A stretch of 64,000 nt of DNA from Pseudomonas fluorescens (GTDB lineage Bacteria; Pseudomonadota; Gammaproteobacteria; Pseudomonadales; Pseudomonadaceae): assembly GCF_902498065.1 (NCBI RefSeq), contig NZ_CABVIR010000005.1, forward strand, positions 186,001 through 250,000, given 5' to 3'. Of the stretch, positions 36,090 through 44,794 are shown in pieces. The notes under the pieces are model-generated. The model ran no database searches and was not told the origin of the DNA. It saw only the letters and a list, made by a program, of their open reading frames with translations. Position 1 is the stretch's first letter, and every line of letters starts with the position of its first letter. The position numbers and the translations under genes were made by a program.

Positions 36090-36155
36090 CCGGCACCTGA
36101 GCCCCCGTCCTCGCCCTGCAGAAACCTGCGGGGCGTTTTCATGAGGAACGCAGTC

Positions 36156-37067
36156 ATGTTATTGCTCGAACAGATTCTCAACGGCCTGCAATACAGCGCC
36201 TTGCTGTTTCTGCTGGCCTCGGGCCTGACCCTGATTTTCGGCATCATGGGCGTGATCAACCTCGCCCACGGTGCCTTTTACATGGTCGGCGCTTTTTGTG
36301 CCGCCTACACCGCCATGGCGACCGGCTCGTTCTGGCTGGGCGGCCTGGCCGCGCTGATCGGCTCGGCCTGCTATGGCGCGCTGATTGAAACCTCGATCAT
36401 GCGCCACCTCTACAAACGCGATCACCTGGATCAGGTGCTGGCGACGTTGGCCGTGGTGTTTTTCAGCAACGAATTGCTGACCCTGATCTTCGGTCGCAGC
36501 CCACCGGCCATGCCCACGCCCGAATGGTATTCGAGTTTTGTCCAAGTGCTGCCGGGGCTGATGTACCCGGTCAGCCGGCTGCTGTTCATCATTGCAGGTC
36601 TGGTGGTGGCGGTCGGCATGTGGCTGCTGATCAACCACACGCGCCTGGGCATGCTGATTCGCGCGGGGGCCGACGACCATGAAATGGTCGGCGCGCTGGG
36701 CGTCAACATCGCCCGGCTGTACACCCTGGTATTCGTCTTCGGTTGCATGCTGTGCGGCCTGGCCGGCTTCATGGCGGCACCGCTGCTGTCGGTGGAAATC
36801 GGCATGGGCGAGAAGATCCTGATCACCACCTTCGTGGTCATCGTCGTCGGCGGTGTCGGTTCGGTGCGCGGTGCGCTGGTCGGTGCCCTGCTGATCGGCA
36901 TGGTCGACAGCCTCGGCCGTGCCTACATTCCGCCGCTGCTGGACCAACTGCTGCCCAGCGAAACCAGCGGCACCCTGAGCGCCGGGCTGATTTCCGCCAG
37001 CGCCTACATCGTCATGGCCCTGGTGCTGCTGGTGCGTCCGCGCGGCCTGCTGCCGGCCCGTGCCTGA
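36156..37067 (+). CDS. LivH-type ABC permease
   Basis: 303 residues with about eight hydrophobic helices; typical LivH N-terminus (LLEQILNGLQYSALLFLLASGLTLIFGIMG) and the EAA-like loop near ADDHEMVGALGVN. Forms the membrane channel with the LivM-type subunit. An ATG at 36141 is in frame but the ATG at 36156 has GAGGA 9 nt upstream and fits the family start. Confidence 0.93.
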   Translation: MLLLEQILNGLQYSALLFLLASGLTLIFGIMGVINLAHGAFYMVGAFCAAYTAMATGSFWLGGLAALIGSACYGALIETSIMRHLYKRDHLDQVLATLAVVFFSNELLTLIFGRSPPAMPTPEWYSSFVQVLPGLMYPVSRLLFIIAGLVVAVGMWLLINHTRLGMLIRAGADDHEMVGALGVNIARLYTLVFVFGCMLCGLAGFMAAPLLSVEIGMGEKILITTFVVIVVGGVGSVRGALVGALLIGMVDSLGRAYIPPLLDQLLPSETSGTLSAGLISASAYIVMALVLLVRPRGLLPARA

Positions 37068-37077
37068 GGAGAACGCT

Positions 37078-38094
37078 ATGTCACCACGCCTTATCATTGA
37101 CCTTGCGTGCCTGGCGACCTTTGCCTGCATGCCGCTGCTGGCCCACTGGTTGCACGAACCCTACCTGGTCAGCTTCTTCACCCGCCTTGCGATTTACGGC
37201 ATGGCGGCCATCAGTCTGGACTTGTTGATCGGCTACGGCGCCATGGTCAGCTTCGGCCATGCCGCGTTCTTCGGACTGGGCGGTTACATCGTCGGCATCG
37301 TTGCCTTCCACACGTCGCAAGGCATGCCGCTGTGGGGCTGGGAAGGCAGCAACAGCGCGCTGGTGGTGTGGCCACTGGCCCTGCTGGTATGCGCGCTGCT
37401 TTCGTGGCTGGTGGGTTATCTGTCGCTGCGTACCAGCGGCGTGCAGTTCATCATGATCACCCTCGCGTTCGGCCAGATGCTCTACTTCGTGCTTGGCTCG
37501 CTGTCGCTGTACGGCGGTGACGACGGCATCCTGCTCAACGAGCGCAATACCCTCGGCGCACTGGATCTGAGCGACGCCAACCACTTCTACTACCTGTGTG
37601 TAGCGTTGCTGGCCGGTTGGTTGCTGCTGTGTCGGCGGCTGGTCAATTCGCGTTTCGGTTTTGTCCTGCGCGGGCTCAAGCAGAGCGAGCGGCGCAGTGT
37701 CAGCCTGGGCCTCAAACCCTTGCGCTATCGCCTGACGGCCTTTGTGATCGCGGGCACCGGCGGCGGTCTGGCGGGCATTCTGTGGGCCAATTACGCGCTG
37801 TTCGTCAGCCCCGACATGGGCGCCTGGCACAAGTCCGGCGAGTTGATGGCGATGGTGATCCTCGGCGGCGTCGGTACCCTGCTCGGCCCGTTGCTGGGTG
37901 CGGCCACCTACCTGGGCCTTGAACAAGTGCTGAGCCAGTGGACCGAACACTGGATGCTGATTTTCGGTCCTCTGTTGCTGCTGGTGGTGCTGTTCGGCAA
38001 GAAAGGCGTTTACGGATTGCTGCTGAGCCTGTTGCAGCGCAAGCCGAACGTGGTTGCCGTCAAATCGAACACCGCCGTGGAGGCACGCCCATGA
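37078..38094 (+). CDS. LivM-type ABC permease
   Basis: 338 residues, hydrophobic with about ten helices, including ISLDLLIGYGAMVSFGHAAFFGLGGY, the LivM signature, and a coupling loop GLKQSERRSVSLGL. GAGGAGAAC stands just before the ATG, inside the end of the preceding gene. Its stop overlaps the ATG of the next gene (ATGA). Confidence 0.93.
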   Translation: MSPRLIIDLACLATFACMPLLAHWLHEPYLVSFFTRLAIYGMAAISLDLLIGYGAMVSFGHAAFFGLGGYIVGIVAFHTSQGMPLWGWEGSNSALVVWPLALLVCALLSWLVGYLSLRTSGVQFIMITLAFGQMLYFVLGSLSLYGGDDGILLNERNTLGALDLSDANHFYYLCVALLAGWLLLCRRLVNSRFGFVLRGLKQSERRSVSLGLKPLRYRLTAFVIAGTGGGLAGILWANYALFVSPDMGAWHKSGELMAMVILGGVGTLLGPLLGAATYLGLEQVLSQWTEHWMLIFGPLLLLVVLFGKKGVYGLLLSLLQRKPNVVAVKSNTAVEARP

Positions 38095-38840
38095 GCGCAC
38101 AGCTATCGATTCGTGATCTGCACAAGGCCTTCGGCGCGGTGAAAGCCACCAACGGCGCCAGCCTGGAACTGGCCAAGGGTGAGTTGCACGCCATCATCGG
38201 CCCGAACGGCGCCGGTAAATCCACGCTGATCGCGCAGATCGCCGGGGAAATTTTCCCCGACCATGGCCAGATTCATCTCAACGGTCAGGACATCACCCGC
38301 GTACCGGCCTGGCAGCGGCCACGCCTGGGACTGGCGCGGGCCTTCCAGGTCAGTCAGCTGTTCACCGAGTTCACCTTGCTGGAGAACGTCGCCCTGGCTA
38401 TCGCCGCTCGTGATGGCAAGGCGTTCGGCATGTGGCGTCCGCTGAGCCGCGACACCCGCCTGTTGGAACCGGCGCTTGGCTACTTGCAGCAGGTGGGCCT
38501 GGGCCCTCGCGCGCAAGACCCGGTCCACGAACTGTCCCATGGCGAACGGCGGCAACTGGAGATCGCCCTGGCCCTGGCTCAGGAAGCCTCGGTGCTGTTA
38601 CTCGATGAGCCGATGGCCGGGATGGGCGCCGACGAATCCGCACGCATGACCGAGCTGCTGCACAGCCTCAAGGGCCGCTACGCAATCCTGCTGGTTGAAC
38701 ATGACATGGACGCGGTATTCGCCCTCGCCGACCGTATCACGGTACTGGTCTACGGTCAGACGGTGCTGACCGGCAGCGTCGAACAAGTGCGCAACGACCC
38801 GCAAGTGCGGGCCGCCTACCTGGGAGAAGAACATGCTTGA
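38091..38840 (+). CDS. LivG-type ABC ATP-binding protein
   Basis: 249 residues with Walker A GPNGAGKST, signature LSHGERRQLEIA and Walker B VLLLDEPMAG. One of two ATPases of the importer. The start at 38091 overlaps the permease stop by 4 nt. An insert RPLSRDTRLLEPALGYL fits LivG length. Confidence 0.95.
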   Translation: MSAQLSIRDLHKAFGAVKATNGASLELAKGELHAIIGPNGAGKSTLIAQIAGEIFPDHGQIHLNGQDITRVPAWQRPRLGLARAFQVSQLFTEFTLLENVALAIAARDGKAFGMWRPLSRDTRLLEPALGYLQQVGLGPRAQDPVHELSHGERRQLEIALALAQEASVLLLDEPMAGMGADESARMTELLHSLKGRYAILLVEHDMDAVFALADRITVLVYGQTVLTGSVEQVRNDPQVRAAYLGEEHA

Positions 38841-39519
38841 GGTTCAAGGCTTGAAAGCGGGCTATGGCTTGAGCCAGGTGCTGTTCGACATGCACCTGAG
38901 TATCGAGCAGGGCCAGGTGGTGTCGTTGATCGGCCGCAACGGCATGGGCAAGACCACCACGGTCAAATCAATCATGGGGTTGCTCAAGCCCAGTGCCGGC
39001 AGCATCCGCATCAACGGCACGGAAATGCGGGGTGCTGCGCCCTATCGCATCGCCAAGGCCGGCCTGGGACTGGTGCCGGAGGGCCGCCGCGCCTTCGGCA
39101 CCCTGAGTGTGCGGGAAAATCTGCTGGCCACCGCCACGCGGGGCAAGTGGGACCTGGCGCGGGTCTATGAACTGTTCCCGCGCTTGCTGGAGCGCCAGGA
39201 CCAGCTGTCTCGCACCCTGTCCGGTGGCGAGCAGCAAATGCTGGTGGTGGGCCGCGCGCTGCTGACCAACCCCAGCCTGTTGATTCTCGACGAAGCCACT
39301 GAAGGCCTGGCCCCCATCATCCGCGAGCAGATCTGGCGTTGCCTGGCCACCCTCAAGGCAGAGGGTGAGACGATTCTGGTGATCGACAAAAACCTCAAGG
39401 AAATGGCACGGGTAGTTGACCGTCATCACATCATTGAGAAGGGACGACAGGTCTGGGATGGCACCCCTGTGGAACTCGCGGCTCAACCCGAACTGTCGCA
39501 ACGCTACCTGGGAGTGTGA
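38833..39519 (+). CDS. LivF-type ABC ATP-binding protein
   Basis: 228 residues; Walker A GRNGMGKTT, signature LSGGEQQMLVV, Walker B LLILDEATEGLAP. Overlaps the LivG gene by 8 nt. With the four preceding genes it completes a high-affinity importer. Confidence 0.95.
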   Translation: MLEVQGLKAGYGLSQVLFDMHLSIEQGQVVSLIGRNGMGKTTTVKSIMGLLKPSAGSIRINGTEMRGAAPYRIAKAGLGLVPEGRRAFGTLSVRENLLATATRGKWDLARVYELFPRLLERQDQLSRTLSGGEQQMLVVGRALLTNPSLLILDEATEGLAPIIREQIWRCLATLKAEGETILVIDKNLKEMARVVDRHHIIEKGRQVWDGTPVELAAQPELSQRYLGV

Positions 39520-39525
39520 GCAGCC

Positions 39526-40335
39526 ATGGACCTCGATCAGGCTTACAACAACGTCGCAGCAGTGGGCGATTTTCCACAGATCATGCAGCGTTTTCGCCAG
39601 CGCAGCGCCGAGACCTATGCGAGCCACGCCTGGCAGCGTGATTTGCCCTATGGCGATGCCATGCGCGAGCGTTTCGACTGGTACGCCCACGCGGATGCCG
39701 GCGCGCCGACGCTGCTGTTCATTCATGGCGGTTACTGGCAGGCCTCGGACAAGGACGACTACGCCTTTATCGCCGAGGGGCTGATCGAGGCCGGCTTCAA
39801 TGTCGGACTGCTCGAGTACACCCTGGCGCCCGAGGCGAACATGAGCACCATCGTCGGGCAGATCGGCAAGGCTCTGGACCACCTGATGGCGCACCGCGAA
39901 GCCTTGAACATCGGTCAACAGGTGGTGCTTTGCGGGCACTCGGCGGGAGGCCATCTGACCGCGCTGCATCGCCGACATCCGCTCGTGACCCTGGCCCTGC
40001 CGATCAGCGGCCTGATGGAGCTCGAACCCATCAGCCGCTGCTGGTTGAACGACAAGCTGCAACTGAGCCAAGAGGATATCCAGCGCTTTAGCCCGCAAAG
40101 GCTGATCGGCGACGGCGCACCGTTGCTCGTGACCGTGGGCGCGGATGAGTTGCCGGAGTTGATTCGGCACTCGCGCGAGTACGCCAGTGCCTGTCGCGAG
40201 GCCGGGCAGGCCGTGAACCTGGTCGAGCTTGCAAGGTGTCATCATTTCGCTGTGCTGGATGATCTGGCCCAGGCGGATGGCGAACACTTGCGGGCGCTGC
40301 TTGCGCACCTGAGGGCGACGCGTTCAACCCGATAA
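39526..40335 (+). CDS. Alpha/beta hydrolase, kynurenine formamidase-like
   Basis: 269 residues. The oxyanion motif HGGYWQ (about residues 67–72) is characteristic of the AFMID/arylformamidase branch of alpha/beta hydrolases; the nucleophile elbow is GHSAGGH (Ser about 138); late Asp in VTVGADELPEL and His in CHHFAVLDD. It would cleave an N-formyl or other amide/ester bond of an aromatic compound. Six nt after livF, so part of the transport operon. This differs from the metal-dependent KynB formamidase that Pseudomonas normally uses for tryptophan. Substrate unproven. Confidence 0.85.
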   Translation: MDLDQAYNNVAAVGDFPQIMQRFRQRSAETYASHAWQRDLPYGDAMRERFDWYAHADAGAPTLLFIHGGYWQASDKDDYAFIAEGLIEAGFNVGLLEYTLAPEANMSTIVGQIGKALDHLMAHREALNIGQQVVLCGHSAGGHLTALHRRHPLVTLALPISGLMELEPISRCWLNDKLQLSQEDIQRFSPQRLIGDGAPLLVTVGADELPELIRHSREYASACREAGQAVNLVELARCHHFAVLDDLAQADGEHLRALLAHLRATRSTR

Positions 40336-40357
40336 CACACGTCATCGGTAACCCCCA

Positions 40358-40407
40358 TCGCTCCCACAGGTATTGCACTGCCCTTGTGGGAGCGAGCCTG
40401 CTCGCGA
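40358..40407. repeat. REP-like element pair, shortened
   Basis: CGCTCCCACAGG and CCTTGTGGGAGCGAGCCTGCTCGCGA face each other. It is a variant REP (core GCGAGCCTGCTCGC) in the 236-nt gap separating the importer/hydrolase unit from the second dioxygenase operon. Confidence 0.65.
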
Positions 40408-40571
40408 AAAACGCCCGGACAACGCGATCATGCGGACAGGGCACCTCTTCGTTGGCGCCCATCCACCCTGCCAATCACTCTCGCCAGAAGTGGATACCGG
40501 TTTGCCTTTAACGGCTTTTTTGCCCTCACCAAGCTTCATACAGTGGCTACGAATTCAGACAGGAATTGCGT

Positions 40572-41516
40572 ATGTCCAGCCTCTCGCTCAGGGTCGCACA
40601 CATCGAGCTTTTGACCCCCAGAATCCGCCGCGTCCTGCTGGTGTCCAGCGACGCCCGACCACTGCCGGGCTTCACCGCCGGGGCGCACCTTGAGTTGCAC
40701 GTACCCGGCAATCGCACTCAACGCCGGGCCTATTCGCTGGTCAACTTGCCCGACGGCGAGCACTACGAAATCGCCGTCCAGCTCGAAGCGTCGGGTACCG
40801 GTGGATCGCGTTGGGTGCACTCGCTCAAGGTCGGCGATGAACTGCTGGCCGAATCGCCACGCAACCACTTTCCACTGCATGAAAACACCGAACACGCACT
40901 GCTGATCGCCGGCGGCATCGGCATCACGCCGATGCTTGGCATGGCCCGGTCGCTGCGAGCGGCGGGCAAGCCCTTCACCCTGCACTACGCCGGTCGCGAT
41001 GAAGCGCAGATGGCCTATCTGCCAGAGGCCCGCGCCTGCCAGGACAACCATTGCTGGATCAGCGGCGGCGACCCGCAAAAGCGCCTTCCTGCCGCTGCAA
41101 TCCTGACCGCGCCAAGACCCGGTCTGCACCTCTACATCTGCGGCCCGACCGCCCTGCTCAACAGCGTGCTGGCCTGCGCTCGCGAACAGGGTTGGGCAGA
41201 AGATCACCTGCATTACGAACTGTTCAGCGGCGCCCTGGAAATGGCCGGCGATCAAGGCTTTGAGGTGCGCCTGCGCGAAAGCGGCGTGAGCCTGCAAGTG
41301 GCCGCCGGGCAAAGCGTGCTCGACGCCATGCTCCAGGCCGGCCTGGACCCGATGTTCGACTGCCGACGGGGTGACTGCGGCGTGTGCGTCGCTCAGGTCA
41401 TCGACGGCCAGCCCGATCACCGCGACATCTGCCTGTCGGAGCGCGAGCGCGCCAGCGGCAGTTTCTGCACTTGTGTCTCCCGTACCCGCAGCGCGCTGCT
41501 GGTGCTCGATCTGTGA
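40572..41516 (+). CDS. PDR/VanB-type oxygenase reductase
   Basis: 314 residues, flavin domain first (RRAYSLVNLP), then NAD domain (GGIGITPMLG, YICGPTALLNS), with a C-terminal plant-type [2Fe-2S] domain (CRRGDCGVCVAQV and a later Cys in SFCTCVSR). This is phthalate-dioxygenase-reductase order and would feed electrons to the dioxygenase encoded directly downstream. AGGAA precedes the ATG at 40572. First gene of the second oxygenase operon; only 17 nt to the alpha subunit. Confidence 0.92.
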   Translation: MSSLSLRVAHIELLTPRIRRVLLVSSDARPLPGFTAGAHLELHVPGNRTQRRAYSLVNLPDGEHYEIAVQLEASGTGGSRWVHSLKVGDELLAESPRNHFPLHENTEHALLIAGGIGITPMLGMARSLRAAGKPFTLHYAGRDEAQMAYLPEARACQDNHCWISGGDPQKRLPAAAILTAPRPGLHLYICGPTALLNSVLACAREQGWAEDHLHYELFSGALEMAGDQGFEVRLRESGVSLQVAAGQSVLDAMLQAGLDPMFDCRRGDCGVCVAQVIDGQPDHRDICLSERERASGSFCTCVSRTRSALLVLDL

Positions 41517-41533
41517 CAAACCGAGGACATCCC

Positions 41534-42865
41534 GTGATACCGACCAACGAGCAAATTGCTGCCTTGATCCGTGAGGACAGCGTCCACAAGAGCGTCTACA
41601 CCGACCCGACCCTGTTCAAGCTGGAGATGGAGCGCATCTACGGCAACGCCTGGATCTACGTCGGCCATGAAAGCCAGGTCAAGAACCCCGGCGACTACCA
41701 CACCACCCGTCTCGGTGATCAGGACGTGATCATGGTGCGCGGCGCCAATCAGCTGGTCAGCGTGCTGTACAACCGCTGCCCGCACAAGGGCGCCAAACTG
41801 GTGGCCGACGGTGACGGCAGTGTCGGCAAATTCTTCCGCTGTCCGTATCACGCCTGGACCTTCAAACTCGACGGCCAGCATTTGTCGGCACCGCTCAAGA
41901 GCGGTTTCGAAGGCACCTGCTACGACCCCAAACACCCGGATTTCTCCATGGCCAGCGTCGCCCGCGTCGAGACCTATCGGGGCTTCGTGTTCGCCAGCCA
42001 GGCGGCGTTCGGGCCGGACCTGAAAGCATTTCTGGGTGGCGTCATCACCTCCATCGACAACCTCTGCGACCGTTCACCGGTGGGCGAAGTCGAGGTGGCC
42101 GGCGGCATCTTCCGTGTTCAGCAGCGCTCGAACTGGAAAGTGTTCTACGAGAACCTGCACGACACCATGCACGCCCGCGTGACCCACGAATCGTCGGTAG
42201 ACGCTGCGCGTGACGAAGCCCAGGCCATCGGTGAAATGCCCTTCGAGCTGCTGATCATGGACGGCAATGGCGAACCCTACGACTTCTGGGAAAAACTCGA
42301 ACTGCGCGCTTACCACAACGGCCACGGCTACATGGAAGCGATCTTCGACCCGGCCGCCGCCGAGCGCGACGAGGTCTCCCGTGCTCACTTCGAATGCCTG
42401 AGCCAGGCCTACGGCGAGCAGCGCGCCAAGGAAATCCTCGGCATGAACCGCCATAACACGGTGATCTACGGCAGCGGCTCGCCGCACACCGTGTTCATGC
42501 AGTTCCGGGTGATCCGCCCCATCGCGGTGGACCGGACCATGGTCGAGATCCAGACCTTCCGCTGCAAGGGCGCTCCGGATGCCGTGTTCGACCGCGCGCT
42601 GACCTACGCCAACGTCATCAACTCACCCTCCTCCAACGTGATGCCCGACGATGTCGAAGTCTACGCCCGCTGCCAGGAAGGCAACATGACCCGCGGTGGG
42701 GAGTGGATCAGCATGCACCGCTACGCCGGCACCGATAAGCCGTTGGAGGACGGCGCGGTGTCCACCAACGGCACCAGCGAACTGCCGATGCGCAACCAGT
42801 TTGCCGCCTGGAAACAGTTCATGACCGCCACCCTGATCGCCAAGGAGAGCACCCATGCTGCTTGA
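41534..42865 (+). CDS. Rieske ring-hydroxylating dioxygenase alpha subunit (unassigned substrate)
   Basis: 443 residues. Rieske ligands CPHKG and CPYHAW; catalytic iron motif HDTMHARVTH (DxxHx4H). Complete and apparently functional, but the active-site surroundings (FYENLHDTMHARVTHE) differ strongly from AntA/BenA. GTG start at 41534 with GAGGA upstream. Candidate roles are dioxygenation of an indole-type (Iad-like auxin pathway), benzamide-like or other anthranilate-yielding compound; none is established. Overlaps the beta subunit gene by 11 nt. Confidence 0.88.
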   Translation: MIPTNEQIAALIREDSVHKSVYTDPTLFKLEMERIYGNAWIYVGHESQVKNPGDYHTTRLGDQDVIMVRGANQLVSVLYNRCPHKGAKLVADGDGSVGKFFRCPYHAWTFKLDGQHLSAPLKSGFEGTCYDPKHPDFSMASVARVETYRGFVFASQAAFGPDLKAFLGGVITSIDNLCDRSPVGEVEVAGGIFRVQQRSNWKVFYENLHDTMHARVTHESSVDAARDEAQAIGEMPFELLIMDGNGEPYDFWEKLELRAYHNGHGYMEAIFDPAAAERDEVSRAHFECLSQAYGEQRAKEILGMNRHNTVIYGSGSPHTVFMQFRVIRPIAVDRTMVEIQTFRCKGAPDAVFDRALTYANVINSPSSNVMPDDVEVYARCQEGNMTRGGEWISMHRYAGTDKPLEDGAVSTNGTSELPMRNQFAAWKQFMTATLIAKESTHAA

Positions 42866-43388
42866 CCGCCGAATCGACGTCGACACCCGCCAGTTGACCC
42901 CCGCCCAGGTTCCCGTCGAGACCCTGCGCCAGATCGAACAGTTTCTTTACCGTGAGGCGCGTCTGCTGGATGAGCGGCGTTTCTGGGAGTGGGACAAGCT
43001 GTTCACCGACACCGGCATGTACTGGGTGCCGCACAAGCACGAGCAAGCCAACCCGTTCGACCATATCTCGCTGTTCTGGGAAAACCGCATGCTGCGCGAG
43101 GTGCGGATTCGGCGGGTGGAAAACGCCCGCAACTGGTCTCAGCAACCGCAAACCCAGACCGCGCACCTGGTCGGCAATGTGCTGGTCGAGGGGCTCGACG
43201 CCCAAGGCCTGCTGGTGGTCAGCGCCAGCTTCCAGTACAGCGAGTGGCGTCTGGAGCAACGTCAACTCGCCGGTCGCTACACCTATAAATTGGCCGCTCA
43301 GGACGGCGGTGACTGGCAGATCCAGCTCAAGCGCGTGGACCTCATCAACTGCAACGATGTGTTCGCCAACCTTGAGGTATTCGTGTGA
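42855..43388 (+). CDS. Ring-hydroxylating dioxygenase beta subunit
   Basis: 177 residues with the beta-subunit fold (TLRQIEQFLYREARLLDERRFWEWDKLF, then NPFDHISLFWENR and HLVGNVLVE). Pairs with the alpha subunit whose gene it overlaps. It too overlaps the next gene (TGATG), implying translational coupling through the operon. Confidence 0.9.
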   Translation: MLLDRRIDVDTRQLTPAQVPVETLRQIEQFLYREARLLDERRFWEWDKLFTDTGMYWVPHKHEQANPFDHISLFWENRMLREVRIRRVENARNWSQQPQTQTAHLVGNVLVEGLDAQGLLVVSASFQYSEWRLEQRQLAGRYTYKLAAQDGGDWQIQLKRVDLINCNDVFANLEVFV

Positions 43389-43981
43389 TGAACGCGCCGG
43401 TGGTGATCGCCCTGCACTATCAGAATGACGTGTTGCACCCCGATGGCAAGATAAGGGTCGGGCTGGGGTCCGAAGACAGCGTGCGCGCCGCACTGCTCGA
43501 CGCCGCCGGCAGATTACTGGCTGGCGCACGCGCCAAGGGTTGGCCTATCGTTCACGTGCGTGTGGCGTTCCGACCGGACTACGCCGACCTGATCCAGAAC
43601 GCGCCAATTCTGCGCACGGTCGCCACCCTCGGCGCTGTCCGGGAGGGCAGTTGGGGAGCGGAGTTTTTCAGCACCCTGGCGCCGCTGGACAGCCGCACTG
43701 AATTCGTCGTCACCCACAACCGGATCAACGCTTTTTATGGCTCACCGCTGGAAACCGTGGTGCGCCAGTTCAATCCTTCGCACCTGTTGATCGCTGGCGT
43801 GGCGACCCATTCTGTAGTGGAGAGCACAGTGCGCCATGCGGTGGATTGCGGATTCGAGGTGACGGTGGCAGCAGATGCCTGCGCCAGCGCGGACAGCGGC
43901 GCGCATGTGGCCTCGCTGGCGAGCATGGCGCTGATCGCCCGTATCAGCCACGTCAAGGAAGCACTGGAGGACTTGGCATGA
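43388..43981 (+). CDS. Isochorismatase-fold protein with substituted catalytic residues
   Basis: 197 residues of the cysteine hydrolase/isochorismatase superfamily (HYQNDVLHPDG, NRINAFYGSPLE, GVATHSVVESTVRHA). By eye, the catalytic Asp of the DxQND motif is His, the Lys before the xRxxAF motif is His, and the Cys of GVATxxCV is Val. So the classical Asp–Lys–Cys triad is absent, and hydrolysis by the known mechanism is unlikely. Could be a different enzyme, a binding protein or a metal site with new His residues. Tightly coupled to the beta subunit and SDR genes. Confidence 0.85.
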   Translation: MNAPVVIALHYQNDVLHPDGKIRVGLGSEDSVRAALLDAAGRLLAGARAKGWPIVHVRVAFRPDYADLIQNAPILRTVATLGAVREGSWGAEFFSTLAPLDSRTEFVVTHNRINAFYGSPLETVVRQFNPSHLLIAGVATHSVVESTVRHAVDCGFEVTVAADACASADSGAHVASLASMALIARISHVKEALEDLA

Positions 43982-44766
43982 TGCTCGAAGGCAAAGTGGC
44001 GATTGTGACCGGCAGTACTCAGGGACTGGGCCTGGACATCGCTCGGCAGCTGTTGGCCGAGGGCGCTCGGGTGATGCTGGTGGGGCGTAACGCCGACAGC
44101 GGTCAGGCATTGGCGCAAGCAATGGGTTGCGGATTTTCAGCCTGCGACGTGGAGCGCGACGAAGATATCGACGCGTGCATCACAGCCACGCTGGCCCGCT
44201 TCGGCAGGCTCGACATTCTGGTCAACAACGCTTGCCTGTACGCCGATCAGGGACTGGCCTCTGACCGCGCACAGTGGCTGAAAACCCTGAACGTCAATCT
44301 GGTGTCGGCGGCGATCTTTACCCAGAAGGCCGCCGTGCATCTGCCCAGCGGCGGCGTGGTCATCAACATTGGCAGCACCGGCGGTAAATTCGGCGCAGCC
44401 GGGCGTGCACTCTACCCCGCCTCCAAAGCCGGCATCCTGCAACTGACGAAAAACCTGGCCATGACCCTGGCCCCGGAGCAAGTCCGGGTGCTGAGCGTAT
44501 CCCCGGCCTGGACCTGGTCGCCCAGCGTCGCCGACCTGAGCGACAACGATCCGCAGCTGGCCGATCGGGTCGGAGCCCCCTTTCACCCGCTCGGGCGCAT
44601 TGGACGGGGCCATGAAGTAGCAAGCGTGGTGGCCTTTCTATGCAGCGCCGGTGCCGGCTGGATGACCGGTGTCGACGTGCCGGTGGACGGCGGCTTTTCG
44701 ATCCTGGGGCCAGACCGTGGCGTGTCGCCGCGAGTGTGGTTTCAACAATACCGTGACAGCCAATAA
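43978..44766 (+). CDS. Short-chain dehydrogenase/reductase
   Basis: 262 residues, NAD(P)-binding TGSTQGLG, NNAC, catalytic Ser in NIGSTGG and Tyr–Lys in YPASK. Expected to oxidise a cis-diol or alcohol formed by the dioxygenase. Two ATGs in tandem (43978, 43981); the first overlaps the previous stop as ATGA. Substrate unknown. Confidence 0.92.
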   Translation: MMLEGKVAIVTGSTQGLGLDIARQLLAEGARVMLVGRNADSGQALAQAMGCGFSACDVERDEDIDACITATLARFGRLDILVNNACLYADQGLASDRAQWLKTLNVNLVSAAIFTQKAAVHLPSGGVVINIGSTGGKFGAAGRALYPASKAGILQLTKNLAMTLAPEQVRVLSVSPAWTWSPSVADLSDNDPQLADRVGAPFHPLGRIGRGHEVASVVAFLCSAGAGWMTGVDVPVDGGFSILGPDRGVSPRVWFQQYRDSQ

Positions 44767-44794
44767 AACCTGATAACCGAATGAGGTAGACAAC

